The notes under the pieces were generated by a model. The model did no database searches. It was not told the origin of the DNA and worked only from the letters and a program-made list of their open reading frames with translations. 64,000 nucleotides of DNA from positions 131,971-195,970 of the forward strand of contig NZ_WSTC01000006.1 of the NCBI RefSeq assembly GCF_009789195.1, in the 5' to 3' direction. The stretch comes from Paenibacillus sp. MMS18-CY102 (GTDB taxonomy: Bacteria > Bacillota > Bacilli > Paenibacillales > Paenibacillaceae). The translations under genes were made by a program, and so were the position numbers. Positions 1 through 7,796 of this stretch are shown one piece after another. How positions within the stretch are numbered: the stretch's first letter is position 1; each line of letters begins with the position of its first letter.

Positions 1-710
1 GCGAATCAGGCAGCCGCGCATGGGGCTTTCCATCCAAGGATAGCGACTACGACGTTAGGTTTATTTATGTCCGGACGATGGAATCGTATCTCTCCATCTA
101 CGACAAACGTGACGTCATCGAGCGTCCGATTAGCGATTTGCTGGATATTAGCGGGTGGGATTTGAAGAAGGCATTGCTGTTATTGCGTAAATCGAACCCG
201 CCGCTGCTGGAGTGGCTGCAATCCCCGATTCCTTATATGGAGAGCTATTCCGTAGCGGAGCAGATCCGCAGCCTATCGCCGCTGTCGTTCTCGCCGCGAT
301 CATGCATGTATCACTATTTGCATATGGCGAGAGGGAACTATCGGGCCTATCTGAAAGATGAACAAGTGAAAATCAAAAAATACTTTTACGTGCTGCGCCC
401 GATCCTTGCCTGCGAGTGGATTGGGAAATATAACACCATGCCGCCGATTGCATTCCAATCATTAGTGGGCGAATTTATGCTAGCGGGCAGTGAGCTTTCA
501 GCGGCAATCGATCATTTGCTAGCGCGGAAGATGGCAGGCGATGAGCTCGATTACGGGCCTAGAATCGAACCGATTAACGATTATGTGGAAGAACGGCTGG
601 ATTATTATGAACGTATAGCGCCTGGCGTGAGCGCTTCCATGTCCGAACAGAATGATGACCTGGATGCATTGTTTCGGGCAGCGCTTACGGAAGCTTGGAG
701 GATGGCGTGA
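1..710 (+). CDS. Predicted nucleotidyltransferase, YcgL-like, 5' end outside the window
   Basis: The frame is open from the window edge, so the ATG at 78 is internal and not the start. Upstream of it the frame reads E-S-G-S-R-A-W-G-F followed by S-D-Y-D-V-R, which is the GSRxxG...SDxD signature of the DNA polymerase beta-like nucleotidyltransferase fold. The glycine-serine loop binds the nucleotide and the two Asp bind metal. The remaining ~210 residues are helical and match the expected size of the YcgL type (about 240-260 aa). The substrate is unknown. The 3' end overlaps the convergent membrane protein gene by 26 bp. The fold is well supported; the function is not. Confidence 0.8.
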   Translation, partial: ESGSRAWGFPSKDSDYDVRFIYVRTMESYLSIYDKRDVIERPISDLLDISGWDLKKALLLLRKSNPPLLEWLQSPIPYMESYSVAEQIRSLSPLSFSPRSCMYHYLHMARGNYRAYLKDEQVKIKKYFYVLRPILACEWIGKYNTMPPIAFQSLVGEFMLAGSELSAAIDHLLARKMAGDELDYGPRIEPINDYVEERLDYYERIAPGVSASMSEQNDDLDALFRAALTEAWRMA

Positions 711-1146
711 CGCCTGATTGTTTCAGCCTGTTGCTAGAAAGCCGCGTTACGGCATGTTTCAGTTGTAAACCGATCCATAACAGTATAGAAGGAATCACGA
801 ACTGCCAGAATGTGATCTTTGGATCAACGCCGAGATTGAATGCTTCTGAAAGGGAAAGAATGTGCAGATTGTAGAATAGAAAGAAGAACCAATTGAACCC
901 CATTTGGCTTGGAAACGTCAGCACATACAGCCCAATAAGCAATCCAATCGTGCTGACAGCCGTTACAGAAAGAATATTAGCCAGTACTGACTTCAATGGA
1001 TGAAGGAAAAAATAGCCCAGCGCAATATAGGCTACGATGGTGAAGGGGAATATGACAATTGGTGCCGTTTGCAGTGCAAATAACAAGGCGCTCAACACTA
1101 GAACAAACAGGTGTATGCCTACCGCACGAATGTTGTTATCCGACAA
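685..1146 (-). CDS. Hypothetical multipass membrane protein
   Basis: About 153 residues with four hydrophobic segments separated by short loops and a basic, Ser-rich C-terminal tail, so an integral membrane protein is likely. I do not recognise a family. The start is chosen as TTG at 1146 because a strong Shine-Dalgarno (GAGGAGG, minus strand, about 1155-1161) lies 8 nt before it. The longer frame from GTG at 1188 has no comparable site, and its extra residues are polar. It is convergent with the nucleotidyltransferase gene and overlaps its end, and it is divergent from rtcB, so the ~90-bp gap to 1238 must hold both promoters. Confidence 0.6.
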   Translation of the reverse strand: MSDNNIRAVGIHLFVLVLSALLFALQTAPIVIFPFTIVAYIALGYFFLHPLKSVLANILSVTAVSTIGLLIGLYVLTFPSQMGFNWFFFLFYNLHILSLSEAFNLGVDPKITFWQFVIPSILLWIGLQLKHAVTRLSSNRLKQSGVTPSSKLP

Positions 1147-1237
1147 ATTTGCAGCCTCCTCTTTATAGGGGGTTTCCCATTTATTCACTTGTGTCCATTA
1201 TAACTTATTTATCGCATACAGGAGTGAAACATACGAG

Positions 1238-2464
1238 ATGGCTTATCAAAATATAAATGGCGTACGCGTCTGGGGAACGCCAGACGAAGGCGCATTATCG
1301 CAAGCAATAACCTGTGCAGAAACCGGCAATGTCGTTCAGGCGCTGCTTATGGCGGACCATCACAAAGGCTATAGCCAGCCAATCGGCGGCGTAATCGTTT
1401 ATGAAGGGCAAATTTCCCCCTCCGGCGTAGGCTACGATATCGGCTGCGGCAACAAAGCTGTGCGGACGAATTTGCATGCAGCAGATATAAAGCATCGGTT
1501 GCCGGCAATTATGGATGAGATCGCACGGCGTGTTTCGTTCGGCATGGGGCGTACCAATCAAGAGAAGGTTGATCATGCGCTATTCGATGATCCAGATTGG
1601 GCGGTGTATGCGGCAATAGGAAAGCAAGAGCATGATAAGCTCAAAACGCTAGCCCGTGAGCAGCTCGGTACGGTCGGCAGCGGCAACCATTATGTCGATT
1701 TATTTGAGGAACCGGCTACGGGACGGGTATGGATCGGCAATCATTTTGGCAGCAGAGGATTTGGCCATAAGACAGCGAGCGGGTTCATGAATCTCGCGGC
1801 AGGCAGAGCGTTTCTCGGCAAAGCGCCAGGCGAGAAGATGGATCAGCCGCCGATTTTGCTCGATCTCAGCAGTGAGCTGGGGGATATGTATTACCGTGCG
1901 ATGAAGCTTGCTGGGCGCTATGCCTACGCGGGACGGGATTATGTGATGGAAGAGGTGCTTTCGCTCTTGGGTGCGTGTGCGGATATGGAAGTGCATAATC
2001 ATCATAACTACGCGTGGAAAGAAACGCATAACGAGAAGGAAGCCGTCGTTGTCCGCAAAGGGGCAACCCCTTCCGCACCGGGGCAATTAGGTTTTATCGG
2101 CGGCAGCATGGGCGATATCTCCGTCATTGTACGAGGCAAGGATACGGCAGAAAATCGCGACTCCTATTACAGCACCGTTCACGGCGCAGGGCGCATTATG
2201 AGCCGGACGCAAGCTGCGGGCAAAATGAATTGGAAGACGCGCACACGCAGCGGTGGGCAAGTCACCGCGCGCCAAATGCAGGACGCGATCCGTGCATTCG
2301 GTGTCGAGCTCCGTGGTGCGGGCACGGATGAGAGCCCGTTTGTATACCGGAAGCTGCAGGATGTGCTCGACGCACATGCCGAAACGATTGAAGTGCTGCA
2401 TGTGCTGAAGCCGATAGGGGTATGCATGGCGGGTGCGGATGAGTTCGACCCGTATAAGGATTAA
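1238..2464 (+). CDS. rtcB: RNA-splicing ligase RtcB family protein
   Basis: 408 residues, the usual RtcB length. RtcB joins 2',3'-cyclic phosphate (or 3'-phosphate) RNA ends to 5'-OH ends using GTP and Mn2+. Visible hallmarks in order: the metal-binding DIGCGNKA segment near residue 70, GSGNHYVDL near 150, the His-rich HNHHNYAW segment, VRKGATP, and VHGAGRIMSR near the C-terminus, whose His is the GMP-accepting residue in the family. GGAG lies 12-13 nt before the ATG. No archease or rtcA lies next to it. A classical terminator follows. The family assignment is secure; the biological substrate in Bacillales is not established. Confidence 0.92.
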   Translation: MAYQNINGVRVWGTPDEGALSQAITCAETGNVVQALLMADHHKGYSQPIGGVIVYEGQISPSGVGYDIGCGNKAVRTNLHAADIKHRLPAIMDEIARRVSFGMGRTNQEKVDHALFDDPDWAVYAAIGKQEHDKLKTLAREQLGTVGSGNHYVDLFEEPATGRVWIGNHFGSRGFGHKTASGFMNLAAGRAFLGKAPGEKMDQPPILLDLSSELGDMYYRAMKLAGRYAYAGRDYVMEEVLSLLGACADMEVHNHHNYAWKETHNEKEAVVVRKGATPSAPGQLGFIGGSMGDISVIVRGKDTAENRDSYYSTVHGAGRIMSRTQAAGKMNWKTRTRSGGQVTARQMQDAIRAFGVELRGAGTDESPFVYRKLQDVLDAHAETIEVLHVLKPIGVCMAGADEFDPYKD

Positions 2465-2472
2465 GCTATTTG

Positions 2473-2508
2473 AAGCGGCAGGCCCGGCATTGGGCTGCCG
2501 CTTTTTCC
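2473..2508 (+). terminator. Rho-independent terminator after rtcB
   Basis: AAGCGGCAGgCCC pairs with GGGCTGCCGCTT around a short loop and is followed by TTTTT. It lies a few bases after the rtcB stop. Confidence 0.85.
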
Positions 2509-2553
2509 TATTATCAATTGCTTCAAATCCCAGATAAGGAGATAATTAAATAA

Positions 2554-2700
2554 ATCCGCGCCAATCGCGGGGAAGGCATCGGCAAGCGGTTGGTGAAGGC
2601 GTGCGAACAGTGGGCAGCAGTGGAAGGTTTTGCCAAACTGAGCGTTCGGACAAACCAGGCAAGGTCAGGCGCGGTGCATTTTTATAAAGGGATCCATTAA
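2554..2700 (+). pseudogene. Remnant of a GNAT acetyltransferase (C-terminal fragment)
   Basis: The open stretch reads R-G-E-G-I-G-K-R-L-V-K-A-C-E, a good acetyl-CoA-binding motif A of GNAT enzymes (RGxGIGxxL). It continues to V-R-T-N-Q-A-R-S-G-A-V-H-F-Y-K, which resembles motif B, and then stops. There is no start codon with a ribosome binding site, a stop lies immediately upstream, and the usual GF... ending after HFYK is missing. This looks like a decaying acetyltransferase with its N-terminal half lost. Its end touches the convergent phosphatase gene. Confidence 0.65.
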
Positions 2701-3257
2701 CTTCTGCTCCAAACCCGGGCTGCATCTGTAAGCTTAAGCCCAGTAAAGGTTAGCTTGTAAATGTCAGGTATATCCATCTTCTTCCAAAACAAGAAGTCGT
2801 AACGTGGATCCAGGCGGTTCATGATCAGCGCCATAATATTGCCGTGTGTACCGATCGCGACGCGTTGGCCTTCATATTGTTGAAGTACTTGGTTGAGCGC
2901 TTGAATGCCTCGGCGCTGTGCAACGAAGTTTGATTCGCCGCCCTCCCAACTGAATGAATAGTCTTCCCACACTCGGGCTATAGCAGCGTCGAAATTGTCG
3001 ACGGGGTTCTCCGCTAGCTTTCTTTCCTTGAAGTCTTCCACGATCGTAATCGGAATGCCGAGCTGATCCGACAAGCCCTCGATCGTTTGGATCGCACGTT
3101 TGTAGGGGCTTGCGAGCAAGATGTTGATGTTCTCATTTTGCAGAAGAGCGGTTACTCGCTGGGCATCCTGCTGTCCATGATCAGATAGCGGGCGGTTGCG
3201 TTCATCGGCTGAATACGTACTATGTGCATGGCGTACGAAATAGATGGTTGTGTGCAA
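2697..3257 (-). CDS. Histidine phosphatase family protein (phosphoglycerate mutase-like)
   Basis: 186 residues. The N-terminus has the YFVRHAHS motif (residues 6-13), whose His is the phosphorylated nucleophile of the branch-1 histidine phosphatase fold. Further fold features are L-L-A-S-P-Y-K-R-A-I-Q-T (second active-site Arg) near residue 50 and A-I-G-T-H-G-N-I near residue 130 (second catalytic His). The start is TTG at 3257 with AAGGTG seven bases upstream. The physiological substrate cannot be deduced; broad-specificity phosphatases are common in this family. Confidence 0.85.
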   Translation of the reverse strand: MHTTIYFVRHAHSTYSADERNRPLSDHGQQDAQRVTALLQNENINILLASPYKRAIQTIEGLSDQLGIPITIVEDFKERKLAENPVDNFDAAIARVWEDYSFSWEGGESNFVAQRRGIQALNQVLQQYEGQRVAIGTHGNIMALIMNRLDPRYDFLFWKKMDIPDIYKLTFTGLKLTDAARVWSRS

Positions 3258-3361
3258 ACGAGGTCACCTTCCAATATTAGAGTCGTCGTTGCAGGAGAAT
3301 GGGTAATTCATCCAGAAGCAATACTCCAATAATAACATGAATTGATAGGGAGGAATAACCA

Positions 3362-3883
3362 ATGGAGCTAAATGAAATAATCCATGAGCTTTTTCAAGCG
3401 GCCCAATCGGGGGATGCGCTTCGCTTGCAAGCTATTCTAGAGGCGCATCGGGTGCTTGCGAATACGGAAAATGCGGACGGGCTTACTCCGCTAGGGTATG
3501 CTGCTCATTTTGGGAACAAAGACGCCGTGCAAATCCTGCTGGATTACGGGGCATCAGTGGATGCTGTTTCCCACTCCAAGGTTTCCTATATTCCTTCCAA
3601 CACCGCGTTGCACGCGGCCATTGCGGGAGAACGGGAGCTTGACGTCATTCGGCTGCTGCTAGCCCACCAAGCGAACACAACGATTTTTGATAGCAATGGA
3701 CACACTTGCTTGCACAGCGCAGCGTTCCACGACGATAATGTCGAGATGATCCGATTGCTGATCGAGCATGGCGCTGACGTAAATGCGCGTGTTGAAGGAG
3801 GCGAAACGGCGTTGTCGCTTGCGATCCAGCAAGGGAATCCGAACGTAGCGGAGCTGCTGCGCCAGCATGGGGCGGTAGAGTAG
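3362..3883 (+). CDS. Ankyrin repeat protein
   Basis: 173 residues built of about four ankyrin repeats. The repeat consensus is visible as GLTPLGYAAHFGNKDAVQ, TALHAAIAGE, HTCLHSAAFHDD and GETALSLAIQQGN, each followed by a helix ending in L-L-x-x-G-A. There is no signal peptide or membrane segment, so it is probably a cytoplasmic protein-binding module; the partner is unknown. GGGAGG lies 8 nt before the ATG. The gene stands alone between two oppositely oriented genes. Confidence 0.85.
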   Translation: MELNEIIHELFQAAQSGDALRLQAILEAHRVLANTENADGLTPLGYAAHFGNKDAVQILLDYGASVDAVSHSKVSYIPSNTALHAAIAGERELDVIRLLLAHQANTTIFDSNGHTCLHSAAFHDDNVEMIRLLIEHGADVNARVEGGETALSLAIQQGNPNVAELLRQHGAVE

Positions 3884-3902
3884 CTGGATCATTGGGCACG
3901 TT

Positions 3903-4520
3903 TTAAGTTCGTTTCGATGGTTCGGCAGCGCGGTTGCTTATTTGGCTGAACACTGTGTTTTTAAGCTCCGGCCATTCTGATTTGATAATGCTGTAATAAA
4001 TATCATCACGGCAATTGCCGCTTGCATCGGTGTAGTTACATCTAAAGTAGCCTTCCTGCTTAGCCCCTAGCTTGAGAACGGCCTTTTGCGAGCGAAGGTT
4101 TTCAGCATCCACACTAAATTGGACACGGTTAAAATCCATCTCTTCGAAGGCATAACGCAGCAATTCAAATTTAGCGGCATGGTTGACATGTGTTCCTCGG
4201 TAAGGTTTGCCGTACCACGTCCAGCCGATTTCGAGCCTTTTGCTATGGAAAATAATATTGCCGAATCGGGTCACTCCAGCAACTTGATTGGTGAGCTTAT
4301 CAATAACGATGAAAGGATATGTTTGCTTCTCCTGCCGGCTGGTTAACGCAGCGCGAATATACTTGCCTAAATCATGGTCATTAACGATATGGTTTCCGGT
4401 AAATTGGGTGATCTCTTTATCAAAGATGATCGTACGAAGGCCTTCTTCATAGCAATCGCTGAATGGAACGAGCTTTACACACGCATTTTCTAACTCAATT
4501 TCACGGTCAAAAATGTTCAT
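3903..4520 (-). CDS. GNAT family N-acetyltransferase (RimJ/RimL-like)
   Basis: 205 residues from the chosen ATG at 4520 (M-N-I-F-D-R-E). The open frame extends upstream to 4874, but that extension is basic and low in homology-like character, so it is probably not translated. The body matches the RimJ/RimL layout: an N-terminal L-V-P-F-S-D beta strand, the L-E-I-G-W-T-W segment, Y-R-G-T-H-V-N-H-A-A-K, then R-V-Q-F-S-V-D-A-E-N-L-R-S-Q-K-A-V-L-K-L-G-A and E-G-Y-F-R. Related proteins acetylate protein N-termini or small molecules. The Shine-Dalgarno is weak, so the exact start is uncertain. Confidence 0.75.
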   Translation of the reverse strand: MNIFDREIELENACVKLVPFSDCYEEGLRTIIFDKEITQFTGNHIVNDHDLGKYIRAALTSRQEKQTYPFIVIDKLTNQVAGVTRFGNIIFHSKRLEIGWTWYGKPYRGTHVNHAAKFELLRYAFEEMDFNRVQFSVDAENLRSQKAVLKLGAKQEGYFRCNYTDASGNCRDDIYYSIIKSEWPELKNTVFSQISNRAAEPSKRT

Positions 4521-4634
4521 CGAATCACGCACCGCTCTCGTTTTTGTAAGATAATAGATCAAAGATACTTCAAGAGCGACCGTTTCCCAATAGAGAAAAA
4601 GGATATAATTTTGCACTTCTTTGCCGGAGGATTG

Positions 4635-4901
4635 ATGGCTAACCCATTTATGAACGGCAATCGCCAACTGCTTGAGCCGTTTCAATGGAAGCTGTATGTG
4701 GATGCGGCTCATTATCTCCTGTCGGATTTGGAGGGCGATGTTATGTTGGGGCTTAGGACTGCAAGGGATATTGAATGCATTCAAAGCAAAGCGTACAGCA
4801 GCCAGACTATGGAGATAAACGGCAAAACGGATACCGTGTATGCGGTAAAGGTTGGAGATGTATGGGTGGGGCAACTAGACGACAATAGCAGCCTAACGTA
4901 G
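4635..4901 (+). CDS. Small hypothetical protein
   Basis: 88 residues with no family that I recognise. The start is ATG 4635, preceded by CCGGAGG at 4624-4630, a well-placed ribosome binding site; the open frame begins 8 codons earlier without one. The protein is acidic to neutral, soluble and without membrane segments. The middle reads D-L-E-G-D-V-M-L-G-L-R-T-A and the C-terminal half looks like a small beta domain. It lies 33 bp upstream of the HAD gene and could be its operon partner. Confidence 0.5.
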   Translation: MANPFMNGNRQLLEPFQWKLYVDAAHYLLSDLEGDVMLGLRTARDIECIQSKAYSSQTMEINGKTDTVYAVKVGDVWVGQLDDNSSLT

Positions 4902-4933
4902 GTTATGTATGGGGCTGCATAGGAGGATTTCAC

Positions 4934-5581
4934 TTGATTAAAGCAATCGTATTTGATTTTGACGGGCTCATTATTGATACGGAGACGGAATGGTTCTATG
5001 CGTTCCAAGAAGCGATGGAGCAGTATGGCGCAGCGTTTCCATTCGAGTTTTTCGTGACATGCATCGGCACGGTTGACGGAAGATTAGAGGCATTCATTGG
5101 GGAGCAAGCTGGCAAGGAAAATGTCGAGGCCATCTGTAATCTCGGCAGGGAACTTCACACCAAGAGGATGGAAACGGTCGATATTCGTGAGGGCGTAAAA
5201 GAATATTTGGCGGAAGCGAAGGAGCTGGGGCTGCGCATCGGCCTTGCTACAAGCTCCCGAAGGGTATGGCCGGAAATGTTTCTAAAGAAGCTTGGCATCC
5301 GGGATTATTTTGAGGTCCTTAAGACGAGTGATGATGTCGAGAAAGTGAAGCCTGATCCTGCGCTGTATTTGCAAGCGATTGAAGCGCTTGGCGTCAACGC
5401 GAACGAAGCGATTGCATTTGAAGATTCGGCGCATGGTGCGAATGCGGCAATCGCGGCGGGCTTGCATTGCGTTATCGTTCCGAACGAAGTGACGAAGGAT
5501 ATTGCATTTGAGAAGTTCCATCTGCGGATCAACTCGATGCGCGACATGAGCTTAGCGGAAGTCATTGCCCATATTACCTAG
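4934..5581 (+). CDS. HAD family hydrolase (beta-phosphoglucomutase-like)
   Basis: 215 residues. HAD motif I is FDFDGLIIDTE (residues 7-17) with both Asp, motif II is A-T-S-S near 100, motif III includes Lys in V-K-P-D-P, and motif IV is F-E-D-S-A-H-G. The alpha-helical cap inserted after motif I and the D-G-L-I-I-D-T-E variant place it with the beta-phosphoglucomutase/phosphatase subfamily. It probably dephosphorylates a small sugar phosphate. The start is TTG at 4934 with AGGAGG upstream. It is followed after 22 bp by the phosphopantetheinyl transferase gene, so the two are probably co-transcribed. Confidence 0.88.
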   Translation: MIKAIVFDFDGLIIDTETEWFYAFQEAMEQYGAAFPFEFFVTCIGTVDGRLEAFIGEQAGKENVEAICNLGRELHTKRMETVDIREGVKEYLAEAKELGLRIGLATSSRRVWPEMFLKKLGIRDYFEVLKTSDDVEKVKPDPALYLQAIEALGVNANEAIAFEDSAHGANAAIAAGLHCVIVPNEVTKDIAFEKFHLRINSMRDMSLAEVIAHIT

Positions 5582-5603
5582 ATGATAGGGTTGCTGGAGG
5601 AAA

Positions 5604-6287
5604 ATGATGGTTGAACTATTCGCAGTTCGAATCGAACAGAGGATTAGAGAGGTCGATTTAACTTCCCTGATCGAACAAGTATCGGCTGCGCGCCAGGCGC
5701 AGATTAAGCGTTACCGGTTTCAGGATGACGCCATCAGAAGCTTGTTCTCTGAGTTGTTAATCAGAAGAGTCTTGCGTGAAAAATATAACATCGACAACGA
5801 TGATATCGTATTTTCATTTAATAAGTACGGGAAGCCAACAATTGTGGGCCCGATCGAGCAGCAGTATAACGTTTCGCATGCGGGCTCATGGATTGTTGGG
5901 GCGATTAGCGGCCAGTCCGTCGGCATTGACGTAGAAGCGATCAAGCCGATCGATATGGCGGTTGCGCACCGATTCTTCTCCCCGGTTGAGTGTGGCCAGC
6001 TGGCGGAGCTGACGCCGGAGCAGCAGCAGATACGGTTTTACGAGCTGTGGACGTTGAAGGAAAGCTATATCAAAGCCGTGGGCAAAGGGCTGTCGATCCC
6101 GCTTAATTCCTTCTCGTTCCGTTTCCAGTCGGATGAAGGCACTTACGGGCTGAAAGCTGATAATGGCGATGATGATTATGCGATCAGGCAATTTGATCTG
6201 GACTCGGATTATCGGCTCGCATTATGCAGTAAAGAACGGGAAATCAATAGCCGAATTCAGCACTGGTCAACCAGCGATTGGTTATAA
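5604..6287 (+). CDS. 4'-phosphopantetheinyl transferase, Sfp type
   Basis: 227 residues, the Sfp size. The enzyme transfers the phosphopantetheine arm of CoA to a Ser of carrier proteins. Visible motifs are Y-N-V-S-H-A-G-S-W (residues ~88-96), V-G-I-D-V-E with the Mg-binding Asp and Glu (~110), and W-T-L-K-E-S-Y-I-K-A-V-G-K-G-L (~150-165), the diagnostic Sfp signature. Two ATGs in tandem (5604 and 5607) follow TGGAGG. Sfp-type enzymes normally serve NRPS/PKS carrier domains, so this enzyme is the natural candidate to activate the two T domains at 51.5-60.4 kb, although it lies 45 kb away. Confidence 0.93.
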   Translation: MMVELFAVRIEQRIREVDLTSLIEQVSAARQAQIKRYRFQDDAIRSLFSELLIRRVLREKYNIDNDDIVFSFNKYGKPTIVGPIEQQYNVSHAGSWIVGAISGQSVGIDVEAIKPIDMAVAHRFFSPVECGQLAELTPEQQQIRFYELWTLKESYIKAVGKGLSIPLNSFSFRFQSDEGTYGLKADNGDDDYAIRQFDLDSDYRLALCSKEREINSRIQHWSTSDWL

Positions 6288-6494
6288 ATAGCGTGGAGGC
6301 GGTCAACGATGTATATTGTCTTGGGTTCGAGTTTATTAAGTTCAACCCTGTGAAGTATGCGGAGGCGTTTACGCCTTTTATCGGCTAGCGTCTGGACCAG
6401 CGGATTCAGCCAGGCCAGAAATGAAATTGCCAGTCATGCATCTGAACCTGGCGAACTGTTAATAAGACAAAGCCCAACGGCCAAAGGAGCAGCT
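6288..6494. other. Short intergenic region with a mini-ORF and a degenerate coding-like stretch
   Basis: A 14-codon ORF starts at ATG 6309 behind GTGGAGGCGG. In the next frame, starting around 6327, there is an open stretch reading F-E-F-I-K-F-N-P-V-K-Y-A-E-A-F that ends at TAG 6387-6389. One frameshift would join the two into a ~26-residue peptide. It may be a truncated gene start, but I cannot name it. Confidence 0.25.
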
Positions 6495-6890
6495 ATGGAA
6501 GCAAACAAACCCGCCTACGAATCGATCGACGCGTATATTGCCAGCTTTCCGCCGGAGGTGCAGGACGTTCTCCAGGCGTTAAGGCGGGTTATTAAGGAAG
6601 CGGCGCCGGAAGCGACGGAGAAGATCAGCTACCAGATGCCGACGTTTGCGCTGGAGGGCAATCTTGTTTATTTTGCAGCATATAAGAAGCATATCGGTTT
6701 CTATCCCACGTCGAGCGGAATCGCCGCATTCCAGCATGAGTTGGAAGCCTATAAGGTGTCCAAGGGAACTGTTCAAATCCCGTTAGGCCAGCCGATGCCA
6801 TACGAGCTGATCACCAGAATCGTGAAGCATCGGGTGGCGGCGAATCTGGAGAAGGCTGCGAGCAAGCGGGCGAAGAAAGCGGGGAAATAG
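6495..6890 (+). CDS. DUF1801 / YdhG-like protein
   Basis: 131 residues from ATG 6495, which has AAAGGAGC just upstream; the longer frame from 6357 lacks such a site. The family pattern is clear: Y-E-S-I-D-A-Y-I-A-S-F-P near the N-terminus, L-R-R-V-I-K-E-A-A-P-E-A-x-E-K-I-S-Y-Q-M-P-T-F, then A-A-Y-K-K-H-I-G-F-Y-P, and a Lys-rich C-terminus. DUF1801 proteins are small cytoplasmic proteins without a settled role; one branch has been named iron chaperone-like. It is followed by a strong terminator. Confidence 0.85.
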   Translation: MEANKPAYESIDAYIASFPPEVQDVLQALRRVIKEAAPEATEKISYQMPTFALEGNLVYFAAYKKHIGFYPTSSGIAAFQHELEAYKVSKGTVQIPLGQPMPYELITRIVKHRVAANLEKAASKRAKKAGK

Positions 6891-6964
6891 CAGCGGCTGT
6901 CGGGTTTAACGCTGAGGGCATGATCACGCTGTAAGCGAATCCGAGTTTCAGCTAAACGCATGCC

Positions 6965-7006
6965 AAAAAGGGTGTCCCCAAGCGTAAGCTTAGGGACACC
7001 CTTTTT
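6965..7006 (+). terminator. Strong terminator, 14-bp stem
   Basis: AAAAAGGGTGTCCC and GGGACACCCTTTTT form a perfect 14-bp inverted repeat around a 14-nt spacer. It has A and T tracts on both sides, so it could work in both directions. It ends the DUF1801 transcript. Confidence 0.9.
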
Positions 7007-7019
7007 CCATTGGACACTC

Positions 7020-7203
7020 TAACGGACCGAGCGGCCCTTGTTTGAGCAAAATCAGCCGCATTTGTGTTCTAATGGACCGAGTAGCCGCTATTTGGCCCAA
7101 ATCGTCCTCACGAGGCAGCAAACTGATGAAATAACGGCTGTGGAGTCCGTTACAATTTGCAACATGGACGTTTAGTGGGGGATAGCGGCTGCGAGGTCCG
7201 TTA
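7020..7203. repeat. 183-bp intergenic repeat element, copy A
   Basis: Four units of the form TAACGG-N9-CCGTTA occur: two in forward orientation starting at 7020 and 7070 (50 bp apart) and two in reverse ending at 7152 and 7203 (51 bp apart). The outer nine bases, TAACGGAC(C/T), are the best conserved. Total span is 184 bp. Copies B (18588-18770) and C (26643-26825) have the same architecture and length; copies A and C are near-identical over much of their length. No ORF lies inside. It sits between two terminators. Confidence 0.85.
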
Positions 7204-7204
7204 G

Positions 7205-7243
7205 AAAAGAGGTGCCCCTGAAGCCGGATTGCTTCGGGACACC
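7205..7243 (-). terminator. Terminator of the DUF378 gene
   Basis: On the minus strand, GGTGTCCCGAAGC pairs with GCTTCAGGGGCACC (one mismatch and a bulge) and is followed by CTCTTTTC. It lies 20 bp past the DUF378 stop. Confidence 0.7.
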
Positions 7244-7262
7244 CGTAGTTTGATTCTGGTTC

Positions 7263-7466
7263 TTACTCTTCTTTAACGACCTTCCCGAATAAGGCAAGTG
7301 AATAAAGCGCCGCAGCTCCTACTACGATATACACGATCTTTGACCCGACCTCGTCGCTCCCTCCAAAAATCTCGCTGACGACATCGTACTCGAATACCCC
7401 AACTGAAAGCCAATTCAATCCTCCGAGGATAACAAGAAGCAGACTGACGACATTAAGCGTCTTCAT
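7263..7466 (-). CDS. DUF378 family small membrane protein
   Basis: 67 residues with two hydrophobic helices (about 5-25 and 43-62) separated by an acidic loop. The motif V-I-L-G-G-L-N-W-L-S-V-G close to the N-terminus is typical of DUF378 (YuzA-like) proteins. The function is unknown. AAGGGAGGGG lies upstream of the ATG. It is a single gene, divergent from the zinc-ribbon cluster. Confidence 0.85.
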   Translation of the reverse strand: MKTLNVVSLLLVILGGLNWLSVGVFEYDVVSEIFGGSDEVGSKIVYIVVGAAALYSLALFGKVVKEE

Positions 7467-7796
7467 TCGGATGCCCCTCCCTAAGGTTATGCCATTATGC
7501 CTTGCGCCAATGCCGGTAGGCGTTGGTTGTTCATTGTCATGTTATGAGCGCATATTCCCGGATATTCCACTTGTCGGGACGTCGTGGCCATTCGTTCCTG
7601 GTTCATTTTGCGTACAGGCTATGCGTCAATCGTGAATCTTTGGTCCTACTAAAATTATCTTAAAATCTGATTCTCTAGTATTGTTTTCCCATATTCTGTG
7701 TTGAATCTTGTCATAGATTTGGTGATAATAGGGAATGCGAGACTGATATCCAACTTTTGGTCAACTCATTCTACTATTGTAAAGGCAGGTTCAACC
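7467..7796. other. 330-bp intergenic region, divergent promoters
   Basis: It separates DUF378 (minus strand) from the zinc-ribbon gene (plus strand). The half next to the zinc-ribbon gene is A/T-rich, including the 7660-7750 stretch, and should carry the promoter of the 7797-13530 cluster. I could not assign a convincing -35/-10 pair. AAAGGCAGG at about 7781-7789 is the ribosome binding site for ATG 7797. Confidence 0.4.

Noticed and set aside
1295..2427. Several open frames on the minus strand inside rtcB (93, 128, 70, 104 and 82 codons)
   Set aside because: They overlap a convincing RtcB gene in the opposite direction, have no ribosome binding sites and have compositions typical of antisense shadows.
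7020..7203. CRISPR array
   Set aside because: Units are in both orientations, interiors are similar between units and between copies, and there are no spacers or cas genes.
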